Below are positions 33,640 through 45,639 of a DNA stretch of 64,000 bases, in pieces. Source of the stretch: Stomorhina lunata (taxonomy: Eukaryota; Arthropoda; Insecta; Diptera; Rhiniidae). Where the stretch lies: assembly GCA_933228675.1 (NCBI GenBank), contig OW121740.1, positions 159,646,486 to 159,710,485 on the forward strand. The letters run 5' to 3'. Position 1 is the first letter of the stretch. The number at the start of each line of letters is the position of its first letter. Below the pieces are notes generated by a model. It searched no databases. It was not told the DNA's origin and was given only the letters and a program-made list of their open reading frames with translations. The position numbers and the translations under genes were made by a program.

Positions 33640-36600
33640 TGTATCAAAAATTTTCTATAAAAATTTTTGTATCAAAAATTTTCTATAAAAATTTTTGTAT
33701 CAAAAATTTTCTATAAAAATTTTTGTATCAAAAATTTTCTATAAAAATTTTTGTATCAAAAATTTTCTATAAAAATTTTTGTATCAAAAATTTTCTATAA
33801 AAATTTTTGTATCAAAAATTTTCTATAAAAATTTTTGTATCAAAAATTTTCTATAAAAATTTTTGTATCAAAAATTTTCTATAAAAATTTTTGTATCAAA
33901 AATTTTCTATAAAAATTTTTGTATCAAAAATTTTCTATAAAAATTTTTGTATCAAAAATTTTCTATAAAAATTTTTTTATCAAAAATTTTCTATAAAAAT
34001 TTTTGTATCAAAAATTTTCTATAAAAATTTTTGTATCAAAAATTTTCTATTAAAATTTTTGTATTAAAAATTTTCTAGAAAAATTTTTGTATCAAAAATT
34101 TTCTATAAAAATTTTTGTAACAAAAATTTTCTAGAAAAATTTTTGTATCAAAAATTTTCTAGAAAAATTTTTGTATCAAAAATTTTCTAGAAAAATTTTT
34201 GTATTAAAAATTTTCTAGAAACATTTTTGTATCAAAAATTATCTAGAAAAATTTTTGTATTAAAAATTTTCTAGAAAAATTTTTGTATCAAAAATTATCT
34301 AGAAAAATTTTTGTATCAAAAATTTTCTAGAAAAATTTTTGTATCAAAAATTTTGTATCAAAAATTTTTGTATCAAAAATTTTGTATCAAAAATTTTTGT
34401 ATCAAAAATTTTGTATCAAAAATTTTTGTATCAAAAATTTTCTATAAAAATTCTTGTATCAAAAATTTTCTATAAAAATTTTTGTATCAAAAATTTTCTA
34501 TATAAATTTTTGTATCAAACATTTTCTATAAAAATTTTTGTATCAAAAATTTTCTATAAAAATTTTTGTATCAAAAATTTTCTATAAAAATTTTCTATAA
34601 AAATTTTTGTATCAAAAATTTTCTGTAAAAATTTTTGTATCAAAAACTTTCTATAAAAATTTTTGTATCAAAAATTTTCTTTAAAAATTTTTGTATCAAA
34701 AATTTTCTATAAAAATGTTTGTATAAAAAATTTTCTATACAAATTTTTGTATTAAAAATTTTCTATAAAAATTTTTGTATCAAGAATTTTCTATCAAAAA
34801 TTTTCTATAAAAATTTTTGTATCAAAAATTTTCTATAAAAATTTTTGTATCAAAAATTTTCCATAAAAATTTTTGTATCAAAAATTTTCTAGAAAAATTT
34901 TTGTATCAAAAATTTTCTAGAAAAATTTTTGTATCAAAAATTTTCTAGAAAAATTTTTGTATCAAAAATTTTCTAGAAAAATCTTTGTATCAAAAATTTT
35001 CTATAAAAATTTTTGTATCAAAAATTTTCTATAAAAATTTTTGTATCAAAAATTTTCTATAAAAATTTTTGTATCAAAAATTTTCTATAAAAATTTTTGT
35101 ATCAAAAATTTTCTATAAAAATTTTTGTATCAAAAATTTTCTATAAAAATTTTTGTATCAAAAATTTTCTATAAAAATTTTTGTATCAAAAATTTTCTAT
35201 AAAAATTTTTGTATCAAAAATTTTCTATAAAAATTTTTGTATCAAAAATTTTCTATAAAAATTTTTGTATCAAAAATTTTCTATAAAAATTTTTGTATCA
35301 AAAATTTTCTATAAAAATTTTTGTATCAAAAATTTTCTATTAAAATTTTTGTATTAAAAATTTTCTAGAAAAATTTTTGTATCAAAAATTTTCTATAAAA
35401 ATTTTTGTAACAAAAATTTTCTAGAAAAATTTTTGTATCAAAAATTTTCTAGAAAAATTTTTGTATCAAAAATTTTCTAGAAAAATTTTTGTATTAAAAA
35501 TTTTCTAGAAAAATTTTTGTATCAAAAATTATCTAGAAAAATTTTTGTATTAAAAATTTTCTAGAAAAATTTTTGTATCAAAAATTATCTAGAAAAATTT
35601 TTGTATCAAAAATTTTCTAGAAAAATTTTTGTATCAAAAATTTTGTATCAAAAATTTTTGTATCAAAAATTTTGTATCAAAAATTTTTGTATCAAAAATT
35701 TTGTATCAAAAATTTTTGTATCAAAAATTTTCTATAAAAATTCTTGTATCAAAAATTTTCTATAAAAATTTTTGTATCAAAAATTTTCTATATAAATTTT
35801 TGTATCAAACATTTTCTATAAAAATTTTTGTATCAAAAATTTTCTATAAAAATTTTTGTATCAAAAATTTTCTATAAAAATTTTCTATAAAAATTTTTGT
35901 ATCAAAAATTTTCTGTAAAAATTTTTGTATCAAAAACTTTCTATAAAAATTTTTGTATCAAAAATTTTCTTTAAAAATTTTTGTATCAAAAATTTTCTAT
36001 AAAAATGTTTGTATAAAAAATTTTCTATACAAATTTTTGTATTAAAAATTTTCTATAAAAATTTTTGTATCAAGAATTTTCTATCAAAAATTTTCTATAA
36101 AAATTTTTGTATCAAAAATTTTCCATAAAAATTTTTGTATCAAAAATTTTCTAGAAAAATTTTTGTATCAAAAATTTTCTAGAAAAATTTTTGTATCAAA
36201 AATTTTCTAGAAAAATTTTTGTATCAAAAATTTTCTAGAAAAATTTTTGTATCAAAAATTTTCTAGAAAAATTTTTGTATCAAAAATTTTCTGTATCAAA
36301 TTTTTGTATCAAAAATTTTCTATAAAAATTTTTGTATCAAAAATTTTCTTTAAAAATTTTTGTATCAAAAATTTTCTATAAAAATGTTTGTATAAAAAAT
36401 TTTCTATACAAATTTTTGTATTAAAAATTTTCTATAAAAATTTTTGTATCAAGAATTTTCTATCAAAAATTTTCTATAAAAATTTTTGTATCAAAAATTT
36501 TCCATAAAAATTTTTGTATCAAAAATTTTCTAGAAAAATTTTTGTATCAAAAATTTTCTAGAAAAATTTTTGTATCAAAAATTTTCTAGAAAAATTTTTG

Positions 36601-37655
36601 TATCAAAAATTTTGTATCAAAAATTTTTGTATCAAAAATTTTGTATCAAAAATTTTTGTATCAAAAATTTTCTATAAAAATTCTTGTATCAAAAATTTTC
36701 TATAAAAATTTTTGTATCAAAAATTTTCTATATAAATTTTTGTATCAAACATTTTCTATAAAAATTTTTGTATCAAAAATTTTCTATAAAAATTTTTGTA
36801 TCAAAAATTTTCTATAAAAATTTTCTATAAAAATTTTTGTATCAAAAATTTTCTGTAAAAATTTTTGTATCAAAAACTTTCTATAAAAATTTTTGTATCA
36901 AAAATTTTCTTTAAAAATTTTTGTATCAAAAATTTTCTATAAAAATGTTTGTATAAAAAATTTTCTATACAAATTTTTGTATTAAAAATTTTCTATAAAA
37001 ATTTTTGTATCAAGAATTTTCTATCAAAAATTTTCTATAAAAATTTTTGTATCAAAAATTTTCCATAAAAATTTTTGTATCAAAAATTTTCTAGAAAAAT
37101 TTTTGTATCAAAAATTTTCTAGAAAAATTTTTGTATCAAAAATTTTCTAGAAAAATTTTTGTATCAAAAATTTTCTAGAAAAATCTTTGTATCAAAAATT
37201 TTCTATAAAAATTTTTGTATCAAAAATTTTCTATAAAAATTTTTGTATCAAAAATTTTCTATAAAAATTTTTGTATCAAAAATTTTCTATAAAAATTTTT
37301 GTATCAAAAATTTTCTATAAAAATTTTTGTATCAAAAATTTTCTATAAAAATTTTTGTATCAAAAATTTTCTATAAAAATTTTTGTATCAAAAATTTTCT
37401 TTAAAAATTTTTGTATCAAAAATTTTCTAAAAAAAAATTTTTGTATCAAAAATTTTCTAGAAAAATTTTTGTATCAAAAATTTTCTATAAAAATTTTGTA
37501 TCAAAAATTTTCTATAAAAATTTTTGTATCAAAAATTTTTGTATCAAAAATTTTCTATAAAAATTTTTGTATCAAAAATTTTTGTATCAAAAATTTTCTA
37601 TAAAAATTTTCTTTAAAAATTTTTATATCAAAAATTTCTTTAAAAATTTTTGTAT
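33640..37655 (+). repeat. 28-bp AT satellite array D, ~140 units, higher-order duplications
   Basis: Unit GTATCAAAAATTTTC plus TATAAAAATTTTT (28 bp). Variants (CTAGAAAA, GTATTAAAA, an isolated TTCTTGTATC) act as markers. The segment around 34339-34587 is repeated identically at 35629-35877, exactly 1290 bp later, and the TTCTTGTATC marker recurs at 36671. A marker group (CTATACAAATTTTTGTATTA then ATCAAGAATTTTCTATC) occurs four times, near 34731, 36021, 36401 and 36961. The array grew by recent block duplication. The 82-residue frames in it are repeat translations, not proteins. Confidence 0.96.
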
Positions 37656-37960
37656 CAACAAAACATCGACAAATTTCTTAACACTGAAATGAAAGTGGGG
37701 ATTTTGTTATACAAAAAAATAACATCGAAATTTGTTTTCTATAAAAAATAGAATTCAAATTTTCTCTATTTAAAAATATAATATCGAATATTTCCTGATA
37801 TATCCAATAACATCGATAAAGTTCTCACTTAAAACAAACGTCAACAAATTTCTTAACCTTAAATTTAACATCGAAAATTTCTTAATTTATAAAATACTAT
37901 TGACATTTTCCTCAATTTGGAAAATAACATCGAAATTGTTTTATATTGAAAAGAAAATTT
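37656..37960 (-). repeat. Array C units, inverted, right of array D
   Basis: AACATCGACAAATTTCTTAA-type units, as at 33220-33639. Array D therefore appears to sit inside a run of inverted C units. Confidence 0.7.
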
Positions 37961-38879
37961 TCATTCAAATCGGAGTGTAATTTCCAACACTTGGTTGATT
38001 ATAAGCGTTGGACTTAATGTAGTTCTTAATCTCGCATGTACCATCATATAAAACGTATAGAAAAAAGACTTTTTTTCGTTAGTTTCTTTTTTTTTTTTGA
38101 GAAATGATCAAAGAATGATTTTGCTAAAATAAAATCTAAATCATATATAAAATATATATCGCATGTAGGTAATAAGAGTGGTATGATACCCCCTCGAACA
38201 TACACGCACTCTCTAATGTAAATGAACAGACATACATACATTTCTTTATAAAGTAAATGAACAAACATATGCACATGTGTATGTATGTATGTATGTATGT
38301 AAGTAATGTAATATATATGAGCAAACAATATATGTATAACATAAATCCCAAGTAAATATCTAGAGTAAACACATTTGGGCTTATTTAGGCATAAATGGAG
38401 AAAATTCGGAAAGTTTTCTGTGCCAGTTAGAAGAAAAAAAGTGGTGGTGGTGGTTGGGTAGGTTATCCATTATAAGAAGAGGTGGTGGTGGTTCTTTTGG
38501 CTTAGTTGGGTAATTTAGTAAATCTCCTTCCTTCGCATATGTTTATTTATTTGCTACTTTGATTAGCTTCCATTTTTTCCCTCTTATTTCAAATTTCACG
38601 AAACTTTCTTTTTATTATTACGATTTTTTTCGCCTATTTCGTTTTGGCCATTGAATGAATGGTTGAATTAACAAGAAATAAAGCCTTAAACCCCCCTCTA
38701 TTGTTTTATAAATGCTCCTATAATGTGATAAAGAAAATATAAAAGCGTGTTTTTATGTTTATCTTGTAGATTAATCGTTCGTTGTTGGCCATATCGTAAT
38801 TTGTTATTATACAATATTTTAGCCATATATCCATTACATTATTGTTGATTCGGCAAACAAATGGGTGTTTTTTTTTTTT
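37961..38879. other. Unique intron-like island
   Basis: No gene. Contains CATA/TATG microsatellites (about 38228-38310) and GTGGTGGTGG tracts at 38442-38490. Overlapping minus-strand frames at 38044-38372 run through the microsatellite. Confidence 0.5.
38228..38310. repeat. (TATG)n / (CATA)n microsatellite
   Basis: CATACATACAT near 38230 and GTATGTATGTATGTATG at 38279-38300. Confidence 0.85.
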
Positions 38880-40660
38880 TAAATTAGAAGTTTTTCGATG
38901 TTTTTTTTAGTATAGAAAATATTTGATGTTATTTTCTTTAAAAGCTTATTTTCGTTGTAATTTTCTATATAAAGAAATTTTCGATGTAATTTTCTATATA
39001 AAGAAATTTTCGATGTTATTTTTTATGTTAAGGAATTTTTCGATGTTTTTTTAAGCCAAAAAGTTTTCCACATATAAAATAACGAAGAAAATTTTGAGGT
39101 AATTTTCAATTTTTTTTTAATAAAATTTCGAAATTTTCTTGATATAAAAAATAACATCGAATATTTGTTTTAAATATTTACTTATATTAATAATAAAATC
39201 ATTGTTTTTAACATTGATTTTATCATAAAGAATTTCGATGTAATTTTTTATATCAAGAAATTTTCGATGTTACTTTTGTATTAAGAACTGAAAAAACATC
39301 GAAATTTTCTTGATATAAAAAAAACATCGAAAATCTGTTTTAAATATTTACTTATATTTATAATAAAGTCATTGTTTTAACATTGATTTTATTATAAATA
39401 TAAGTAAATATTTAAAACAAATTTTCGATGTTTTTTTATATCAAGAAAATTTCGATGTTTTTTCTGTTCTTAATACAAAAGTAACATCGAAAATTTCTTG
39501 ATTGTTTTAACATTGATTTTATTATAAATATAAGTAAATATTTAAAACAAATTTTCGATGTTATTTTTTATATCAACAAAATGTCGATGTTATTTTTTAT
39601 ATATTTTTTTTAAATTTCTTAATACAGAAATAACATCGAATTTTCTTGATACAAAAAATAACATCGAAAATCTACTTTATTATACTTTATATTTACTTAT
39701 ACATATTTAAAATAAAATCATGATTTTAATATTGATTTTATTATAAATATAAGTAGGTAAATATTTGAAACAGATTTTCGATGTTATTTTTTATATCAAG
39801 AACATTTGTGTAATAATAAAATTTCGATGTTATTTCTTTACTAAGAATATTTCAATGTTATTTTTTATATCAAATACATTTCAATGTTATTTTCTATATT
39901 ACAAAAATGTCGATATTTTTTTTGTTATTAAGAAAATTTCAATTTTATTTTCATAAATTGAGAAAATTTAGTCTTTTAAGTATTTTTCTTTATTATTTTT
40001 TATATTTTCATTTTTATGGATTGAATTTAAATTGTTCATATATAAAAAAAATCCAAAATATCATGAAATATTCAATGACATAAAGTCGATTTCTATTTTA
40101 AGAAATTTTCGATGTTATTTTGTTTATTAAAAATTTTCTATGTTTTTAAAAAAAATTTAAATGTTATTTATTAAAAAAAATGTTGATGTCATTTTCTCTA
40201 TTACAAACATTTCAAGGCTTAATTGTTAGTGATTTCTTGATCTAATATTCTATATTAGAAAAATTTCGATGTTTTTTTTCTAAGACTTTATAAGACATTT
40301 TCGATGTTATTTTTAATACTATAAACTTAAAATGTTAGTTTCTATATAAACAAATAATCGATGTTATTTTCTAAGACACTTTTAAGACTTTATAAGACAT
40401 TTCGATGTTATTTTTAATACTATAAATTTAAAATGTTCTTTTTATATAAACAAATAATCGATGTTTTGTCGATGTTATTTTCTATGAACTTAAGTTTTCG
40501 ATATTATTATCAATATTACAAAATTTTCAATTTCGGTTTCTATACAAACAAATAATCGATGTTTTTTTGTTATAAGTGAGTTTTTGATGTAATATTCTAT
40601 TTTAGAAAAATTTCGATGTCTTAGAAAAAAGACTTTATAAGACATTTTCGATATTATTAT
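38880..40660. repeat. Array C type satellite, mixed orientation
   Basis: TTTTCGATGTTATTTTTTAT units with inverted stretches. A segment containing AACATTGATTTTATTATAAA and TAAGTAAATATTTAAAACA occurs several times (39200-39780), partly as inverted repeats around it. The array shows a mosaic of direct and inverted blocks, unlike the one-way array at 29360-32200. Confidence 0.8.
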
Positions 40661-42915
40661 AAATTAAATTTCTAATAAAAATATTTTTCTTTTGAAAATT
40701 GTTCGATAAAAACTATATTTTATAGAAAATTTTTCGATAAAAATATTTTTCTGTCAAAATTTTCCATAAAAATATTTTTATATCAAACAATCTTCTATAG
40801 AAAAATTTTTGATAAAAAATTTTCTTTAGAAAAATTTTTGATAAAAAAATTTTCTATAGAAAAATTTTTTATAAAAAAATTTTTTAAAATGGAGTAGAAA
40901 GCTTTTCTAGAGAAATATTTTTGATAAAAAAATTTTTTAAGAAAAATTTTCTATAGAGAAATTTTTGATAAGAAAAATTTGATTAGAAAAATTTTTGATA
41001 AAAAAAATTTTCTATAGAAAAATTTTTGATAAAAAAATTTTCCATAGAAAAATTTTTGATAAAAAAATTTTCTATAGAAAAATTTTTGATATAAAAATTT
41101 TTTATATTGTTTTTTTGTATATTGTTGATAAAAAATAATTTTCTATAGAAATGTTTTTGATAACAAAATTTTGTATAGAAAAATTTTTGACAACAAAATT
41201 TTCTATAGAAACATTTTTGGTAAAAAATTTTCTATAGAAACATTTTTGATAAAAAAATTTTCTATAGAAAAATTTTTGATTAAAAAATTTTCTATAGAAA
41301 AATTTTTGATAAAAAAATTTTTTATATTGTTTTTTTTGTATATTGTTGATAAAAAAAAATTTTCTATAGAAATGTTTTTGATAACAAAATTTTGTATAGA
41401 AAAATTTTTGACAACAAAATTTTCTATAGAAACATTTTTGGTAAAAAATTTTCTATAGAAACATTTTTGATAAAAAAAATTTTCTATAGAAAAATTTTTG
41501 ATTAAAAAATTTTCTATAGAAAAATTTTTGTAAGAAAATTTTCTATAAAAAAATTTTTAGAAGAAAATTTTCTATGTAAGAAAATTTTGTATAGAAAAAT
41601 TTTTGATAAAAAAATTTTGTATAGAAAAATTTTTGATAAAAAAATTTTTTAAGAAAAATTTTCTATAGAGAAATTTTTGATAAAAAAATTTTATTAGAAA
41701 ATTTTTTGAAAAAAAAAATTCTAAAAAAAATTTTCTATAGAAAAATTTTTGATAAAAAAATTTTGTATAGAAAAATTGTTGATAAAAAAAAATGTTTCTA
41801 TAGAAATGTTTTTGATAACAAAATTTTGTATAGAAAAATTTTTGACAACAAAATTTTCTATAGAAACATTTTTGGTAAAAAATTTTCTATAGAAAAATTT
41901 TTAATTAAAAAATTTTCTATAGAAAAATTTTTGTAAGAAAATTTTCTATAGAAAAATTTTTGTAAGAAAATTTTTTATAGAAAAATTTTTGTAAGAAAAT
42001 TTTCTATAAAAAAATTTTTAGAAGAAAATTTTCTATAGAAAAATTTTTGTAAGAAAATTTTGTATAGAAAAATTTTTGATAAAAAAATTTTGTATAGAAA
42101 AATTTTTGATAAAAAAATTTTGTATAGAAAAATTTTTGATAAAAAAATTTTGTATAAAAAAATTTTGTATAGAAAAATTTTTGATAAAAAAATTTTGTAT
42201 AGAAAAATTTTTGATAAGAAAATTTTGTATAGAAAAATTTTTGATAAAAAAATTTTGTATAGAAAAATTTTTGTAGAAAAATATATACAAAAATTTTTGA
42301 TTAAAAAATTTTCTATTGAAAAATTTTTTGATAAAAAATTTTCTGTAGAAAAATTTTTGATAAAAAATTTTTTTTATAAAAAATAAAAAAAAAATTTCTA
42401 TAAAAAATGTTTGATAAAAATTTTTTTAAGAAAAACTTTTTATAAAAAAATTTTCTACAGAAAAATTTTTGATAAAAAATATTGAAAAATTGTTAATAAA
42501 AAAATTTTTGTTAAAAAATTTTCTATAGAAAAATTTTTGATAAAAAAATTTTCTATAGAAAAATTTTTGATAAAAAAATTTTCTATAGAAAAATTTTTGA
42601 TAAAAAAATTTTCTATAAAAAAATTTTTGATACAAAATTTTCCATAGAAAAATTTTTACAGAAAATTTTCTACAGAAAAATTTTTGACAAAAAAATTTCC
42701 TAAAGAAAAATTTTTGATAAACAAATTTTCTAAAGAAAAATTTTTGATAAAAAAAATTTCTATAGACAAATTTTTGATAAAAATATTTAAAAAAATGGAG
42801 TAGAAAACTTTTCCACAGAAACATTTTTGATAAAAAAAAATTTTTCTTTAGAAAAAGTTTTGATAAAAAAGTTTTCTATAGAAAAATTTTTATAAAAAAT
42901 TTTAGTTAAAATTAT
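40661..42915. repeat. ~30-bp AT satellite array E with block duplications
   Basis: Units TTTTTGATAAAAAAATTTTC plus TATAGAAAAA. A block starting GAAATGTTTTTGATAACAAA occurs at about 41149, 41370 and 41804. Variants GTATAG and CAACAAAA mark sub-families. The frames at 41171-41458, 42060-42386 and 42426-42824 are satellite translations. The array lies directly downstream (minus-strand sense) of the cnc exon at 43293. Confidence 0.92.
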
Positions 42916-43292
42916 AAAAAAACGACAACTCTGCTGACTATTTTTCTGTTCTTTTTGCGCCGACCCGTGATTATGATGTATGATAAAATACATTATAATT
43001 CCCGTTTGCTTATTTCTCATAATTTTTGGTCATTTAAAATTTTTTGTATATAATCAAAAACCTATTTTAAGAATTCTTGTCGTTGGTTTTAATTAGGATT
43101 ATTTATACAAATGACAGTGGGATTGATCGAAAAATTTGTAATTATAATTGTCAAAATTTTTTGGATTTATTAAAAAATAACTACTTTCTCATAACAATTA
43201 TTCAAAATTTTACGATCAATCCCTTAAAAAAATATTATAAATTTAAAAAATTTAATTTTGTTTAATAAAAAAAAGTTTAAAAGCAAACTTAC
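42916..43292 (-). other. cnc intron, donor side
   Basis: Intron sequence following exon 43293-43386 in the minus-strand sense; it opens with GTAAGT (43287-43292). No further exon is seen before satellite E. Confidence 0.6.
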
Positions 43293-43386
43293 CAGTTTCA
43301 TTATCAATAGTAAAGGGTATGCCAGCCCATTCATCACCCAAATGATCCTCGGCATTGTCATCAAGATCTTTGGGATCATATTTTGA
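43293..43386 (-). CDS. cnc: cap-n-collar (CncC/Nrf2-like) exon with ETGE-type motif start
   Basis: Coding exon of 94 nt with canonical borders: acceptor CTTAATTTAG before it with a fair pyrimidine tract, donor GTAAGT after it. It reads SKYDPKDLDDNAEDHLGDEW then AGIPFTIDNET plus the first base (G) of the next codon. In Nrf2/CncC proteins the Neh2 region ends in an ETGE motif that binds the Kelch domain of Keap1; here IDNET followed by a split G codon fits ETGE cut by the intron. The entry phase is 0 and matches the exit phase of exon 43957-44127, so the two exons join in frame. Composition is clearly less AT-rich than the surroundings. CncC is a bZIP activator of oxidative-stress and detoxification genes, held in check by Keap1. 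The next exon was not found in the window. Confidence 0.8.
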
Positions 43387-43956
43387 CTAAATTAAGGGAA
43401 ATTTCAAAAAAATGTTAATAAAATAATTTCAATTTTTAATAAAAAAAATGACACTCAATTTGAAATGATTTGAAACACAAACAATAACTTTTTTTGATGA
43501 TTGAAATTTTGGGAAAAGATCAGTGCAAAAATGGAAATGGTTTAAGGTACTTGATTTGATAATAAACAAAAAAATCTTCTGATAATTCAGATTTTTAGAA
43601 TTTTTCCATATTTTTGCGATAATTTAATAATTTTGTCAGAAACTTTCTAGTTTCGGGTAGAATTTGATATTTTAAAGAGCAGATAAGACTTTTTATGATA
43701 TGATAATAATTTGAATGAGATACTTATGATTTGAAAATGAAAATAATTGAATTCTCTTAATTTTTAAAACTCTTAATTTTGCAATAAAATGTTTAAGAGC
43801 TTAAGACAAACAATCAAAAGTGCAACAGTTACGAGTATTATAATGAAATGTTTTTAATAAGATGATGAAATTTTGTTTAAACAATTTTAATATTAATTAA
43901 ATATGAATTATTTATTTATTTGTGTAATTCTTTAAATAAGAAAACTCAAGACTTAC
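43387..43956 (-). other. cnc intron between the two Neh2-like exons (570 bp)
   Basis: Bounded by GTAAGT (43951-43956) and TTTAG (ending 43387) on the minus strand. AT-rich with no element ends or satellite, unlike the neighbouring introns. Confidence 0.75.
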
Positions 43957-44127
43957 ATTATCTAATTTGAGGGCTTCTAAAGCTTTTAACTTTTCAATAT
44001 CGTCCTCATTAGCTTGACTCGATTGTAAAGCTTTAGCTGAAGTACCAGCATCGGCCAATTGAGCCTGGGTAAGACTATAACCCAAATCGACATCTTGTTT
44101 CCATAAAACTTCAACTATTTCGCTTTC
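43957..44127 (-). CDS. cnc: cap-n-collar (CncC/Nrf2-like) exon with DLG-type Keap1 motif
   Basis: Coding exon of 171 nt (57 codons, phase 0 on both sides) ending in donor GTAAGT. It starts ESEIVEVLWKQDVDLGYSLT, continues QAQLADAGTSAKALQSSQAN and ends EDDIEKLKALEALKLDN. VEVLWKQDVDLGYS closely matches the DLG motif region at the start of the Nrf2 Neh2 domain (WRQDIDLG), the low-affinity Keap1 contact; the Lys-rich helix-like stretch after it fits the region between the DLG and ETGE motifs. The acceptor side is odd: CAAACCAAAAAAAATAATAG has almost no pyrimidine tract, and the in-frame TAG before GAA rules out extension upstream. It could be a weak or regulated exon; skipping it would keep the frame. 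Confidence 0.85.
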
Positions 44128-45600
44128 CTATTATTTTTTTTGGTTTGTTAATTTTAATTTTTTGTTAATTAATTTAAGAAATTTATTAAAACGCCACCAT
44201 ATTTTTTAAAGATAATTTTGAAGAAATTATTTATATAAAAAAAGATAAAAAAAGAAAAAAGAAATGGAAAAAATATAAAAAAATTACGTATTAAATTTTT
44301 TAAAATATTTTTGTTAGGATTTTTTTTTTTTATAAAAATAAAGAGAATTGTAATTTGTTTTATTTGATTTAAGATAAGAATTAAAAAAATAAAACCTACT
44401 TTATAAATATAATGTCGCATTTTTGTTTGATTTTCTCGGCTTTTCTTGAAATTTTAAAATTTTTATTAATATTTTTGTTACTTTTTGTTTATATTTTCTT
44501 TCTGTTTTAAATTTAAAATAATTTATTAGAAAGTGATTAAATAAAATTTTATTTTTTTTACACAAATAAAAATTTATTAGTAAAATATCAACTTTTTTCG
44601 CAAGCTTTAATTTTGGTCTCAGGAAAAATTTGATTGAATAGTTCTAGTTCAAACTAGGCATTTAGTGATTTATAGGTCAACTTTCACATACATCAAGTGT
44701 AAAAGTAGACTAGAACTTGTTAAAAATTGAGAGTTATATTTTACAAAATCATGTTGCATACTTTTAGGAGTTTTCGAGAAAAGCTTTTTGCAGTCAATAA
44801 GCGATAAATTATATGGTTTCTTTCGGTTTCGTCCTCCTCAAATTAATAAAATACGCGTATTTACTAAGATATTTAGTACAAATATTTAATTTTTTTAAGT
44901 TTCTGAAAACTAAAGCATAAATTGGGATATTTCATATTATAAATCGATGTTTTTGACGTATTTTTCTTAAATACTGTAACATACCGAGCAAAAATTAAGA
45001 ATATTTGCCATCACCGATATTTTATACTAAAATTCGATTTAAAATCATCAAATGAAAATGTAAAAGTTGAATCTATAAGCCATGTCACAGAGCTCAATTC
45101 CCTAAGGGAGTGGAATTGATTCCGTATTTTGCTTCTATAGAAGTAAAACCAAATTTTTTTTGAAATGAAATCACTTTCTATTATCAAAGGGAAATTAAAT
45201 TGTGACTTAAGCGTTTTTTGTTTCTTTTTTACAGAAAATTTCTAACTTTAAAACTAAAAATTTCCCACAAACATTTTGTATGTCCCCAATAAATCCGCAA
45301 ATCAACAATTTTCGCCTGTTCAAAGATTAAATCACCCCAAGTTTGGGTATAAACACCAAAATCGGACATCCCTGGCAATCGATATTAATTTACGTTTAAA
45401 ATCCTGTTGTATACCTTTAGGAGATTGACAATTTTTTTTTAAATTGGAAAAATTCAGTTACAGGTAGAATGATATCTTAAAAAAAGCTAATTTTATTTGA
45501 TTAAAACTGATCCTTTTGATTCCTTATTTGTTAAAACAAAAGAGAAAACATAAAAAAATATAAATTACGTAAAACAACCTAAAATTATGCAACTCGATTT
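44128..45600 (-). other. cnc intron, upstream side
   Basis: AT-rich intron sequence preceding the DLG exon in the minus-strand sense. No exon or element ends found. A minor hairpin (CAATTCC/GGAATTG) lies at 45093-45119. The minus-strand frame at 44169-44420 is A/T-run driven. Confidence 0.5.
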
Positions 45601-45639
45601 ATTTATCTGATTTTAAGTTTTTTAAGCTAGTTCCAGCAA

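Noticed and set aside
34339..34587. 82-residue frame repeated identically at 35629-35877
   Set aside because: The identity comes from a 1290-bp block duplication of a 28-bp satellite, not from protein conservation.
42060..42386. 108-residue open frame rich in YRKIFDKK repeats (similar long frames at 497-706, 15741-16049, 41171-41458, 42426-42824, 50774-50983, 59371-59583)
   Set aside because: These are translations of 30-31-bp satellites that happen to lack stops. Frames open on both strands, no non-repeat domain and no start or splice context.
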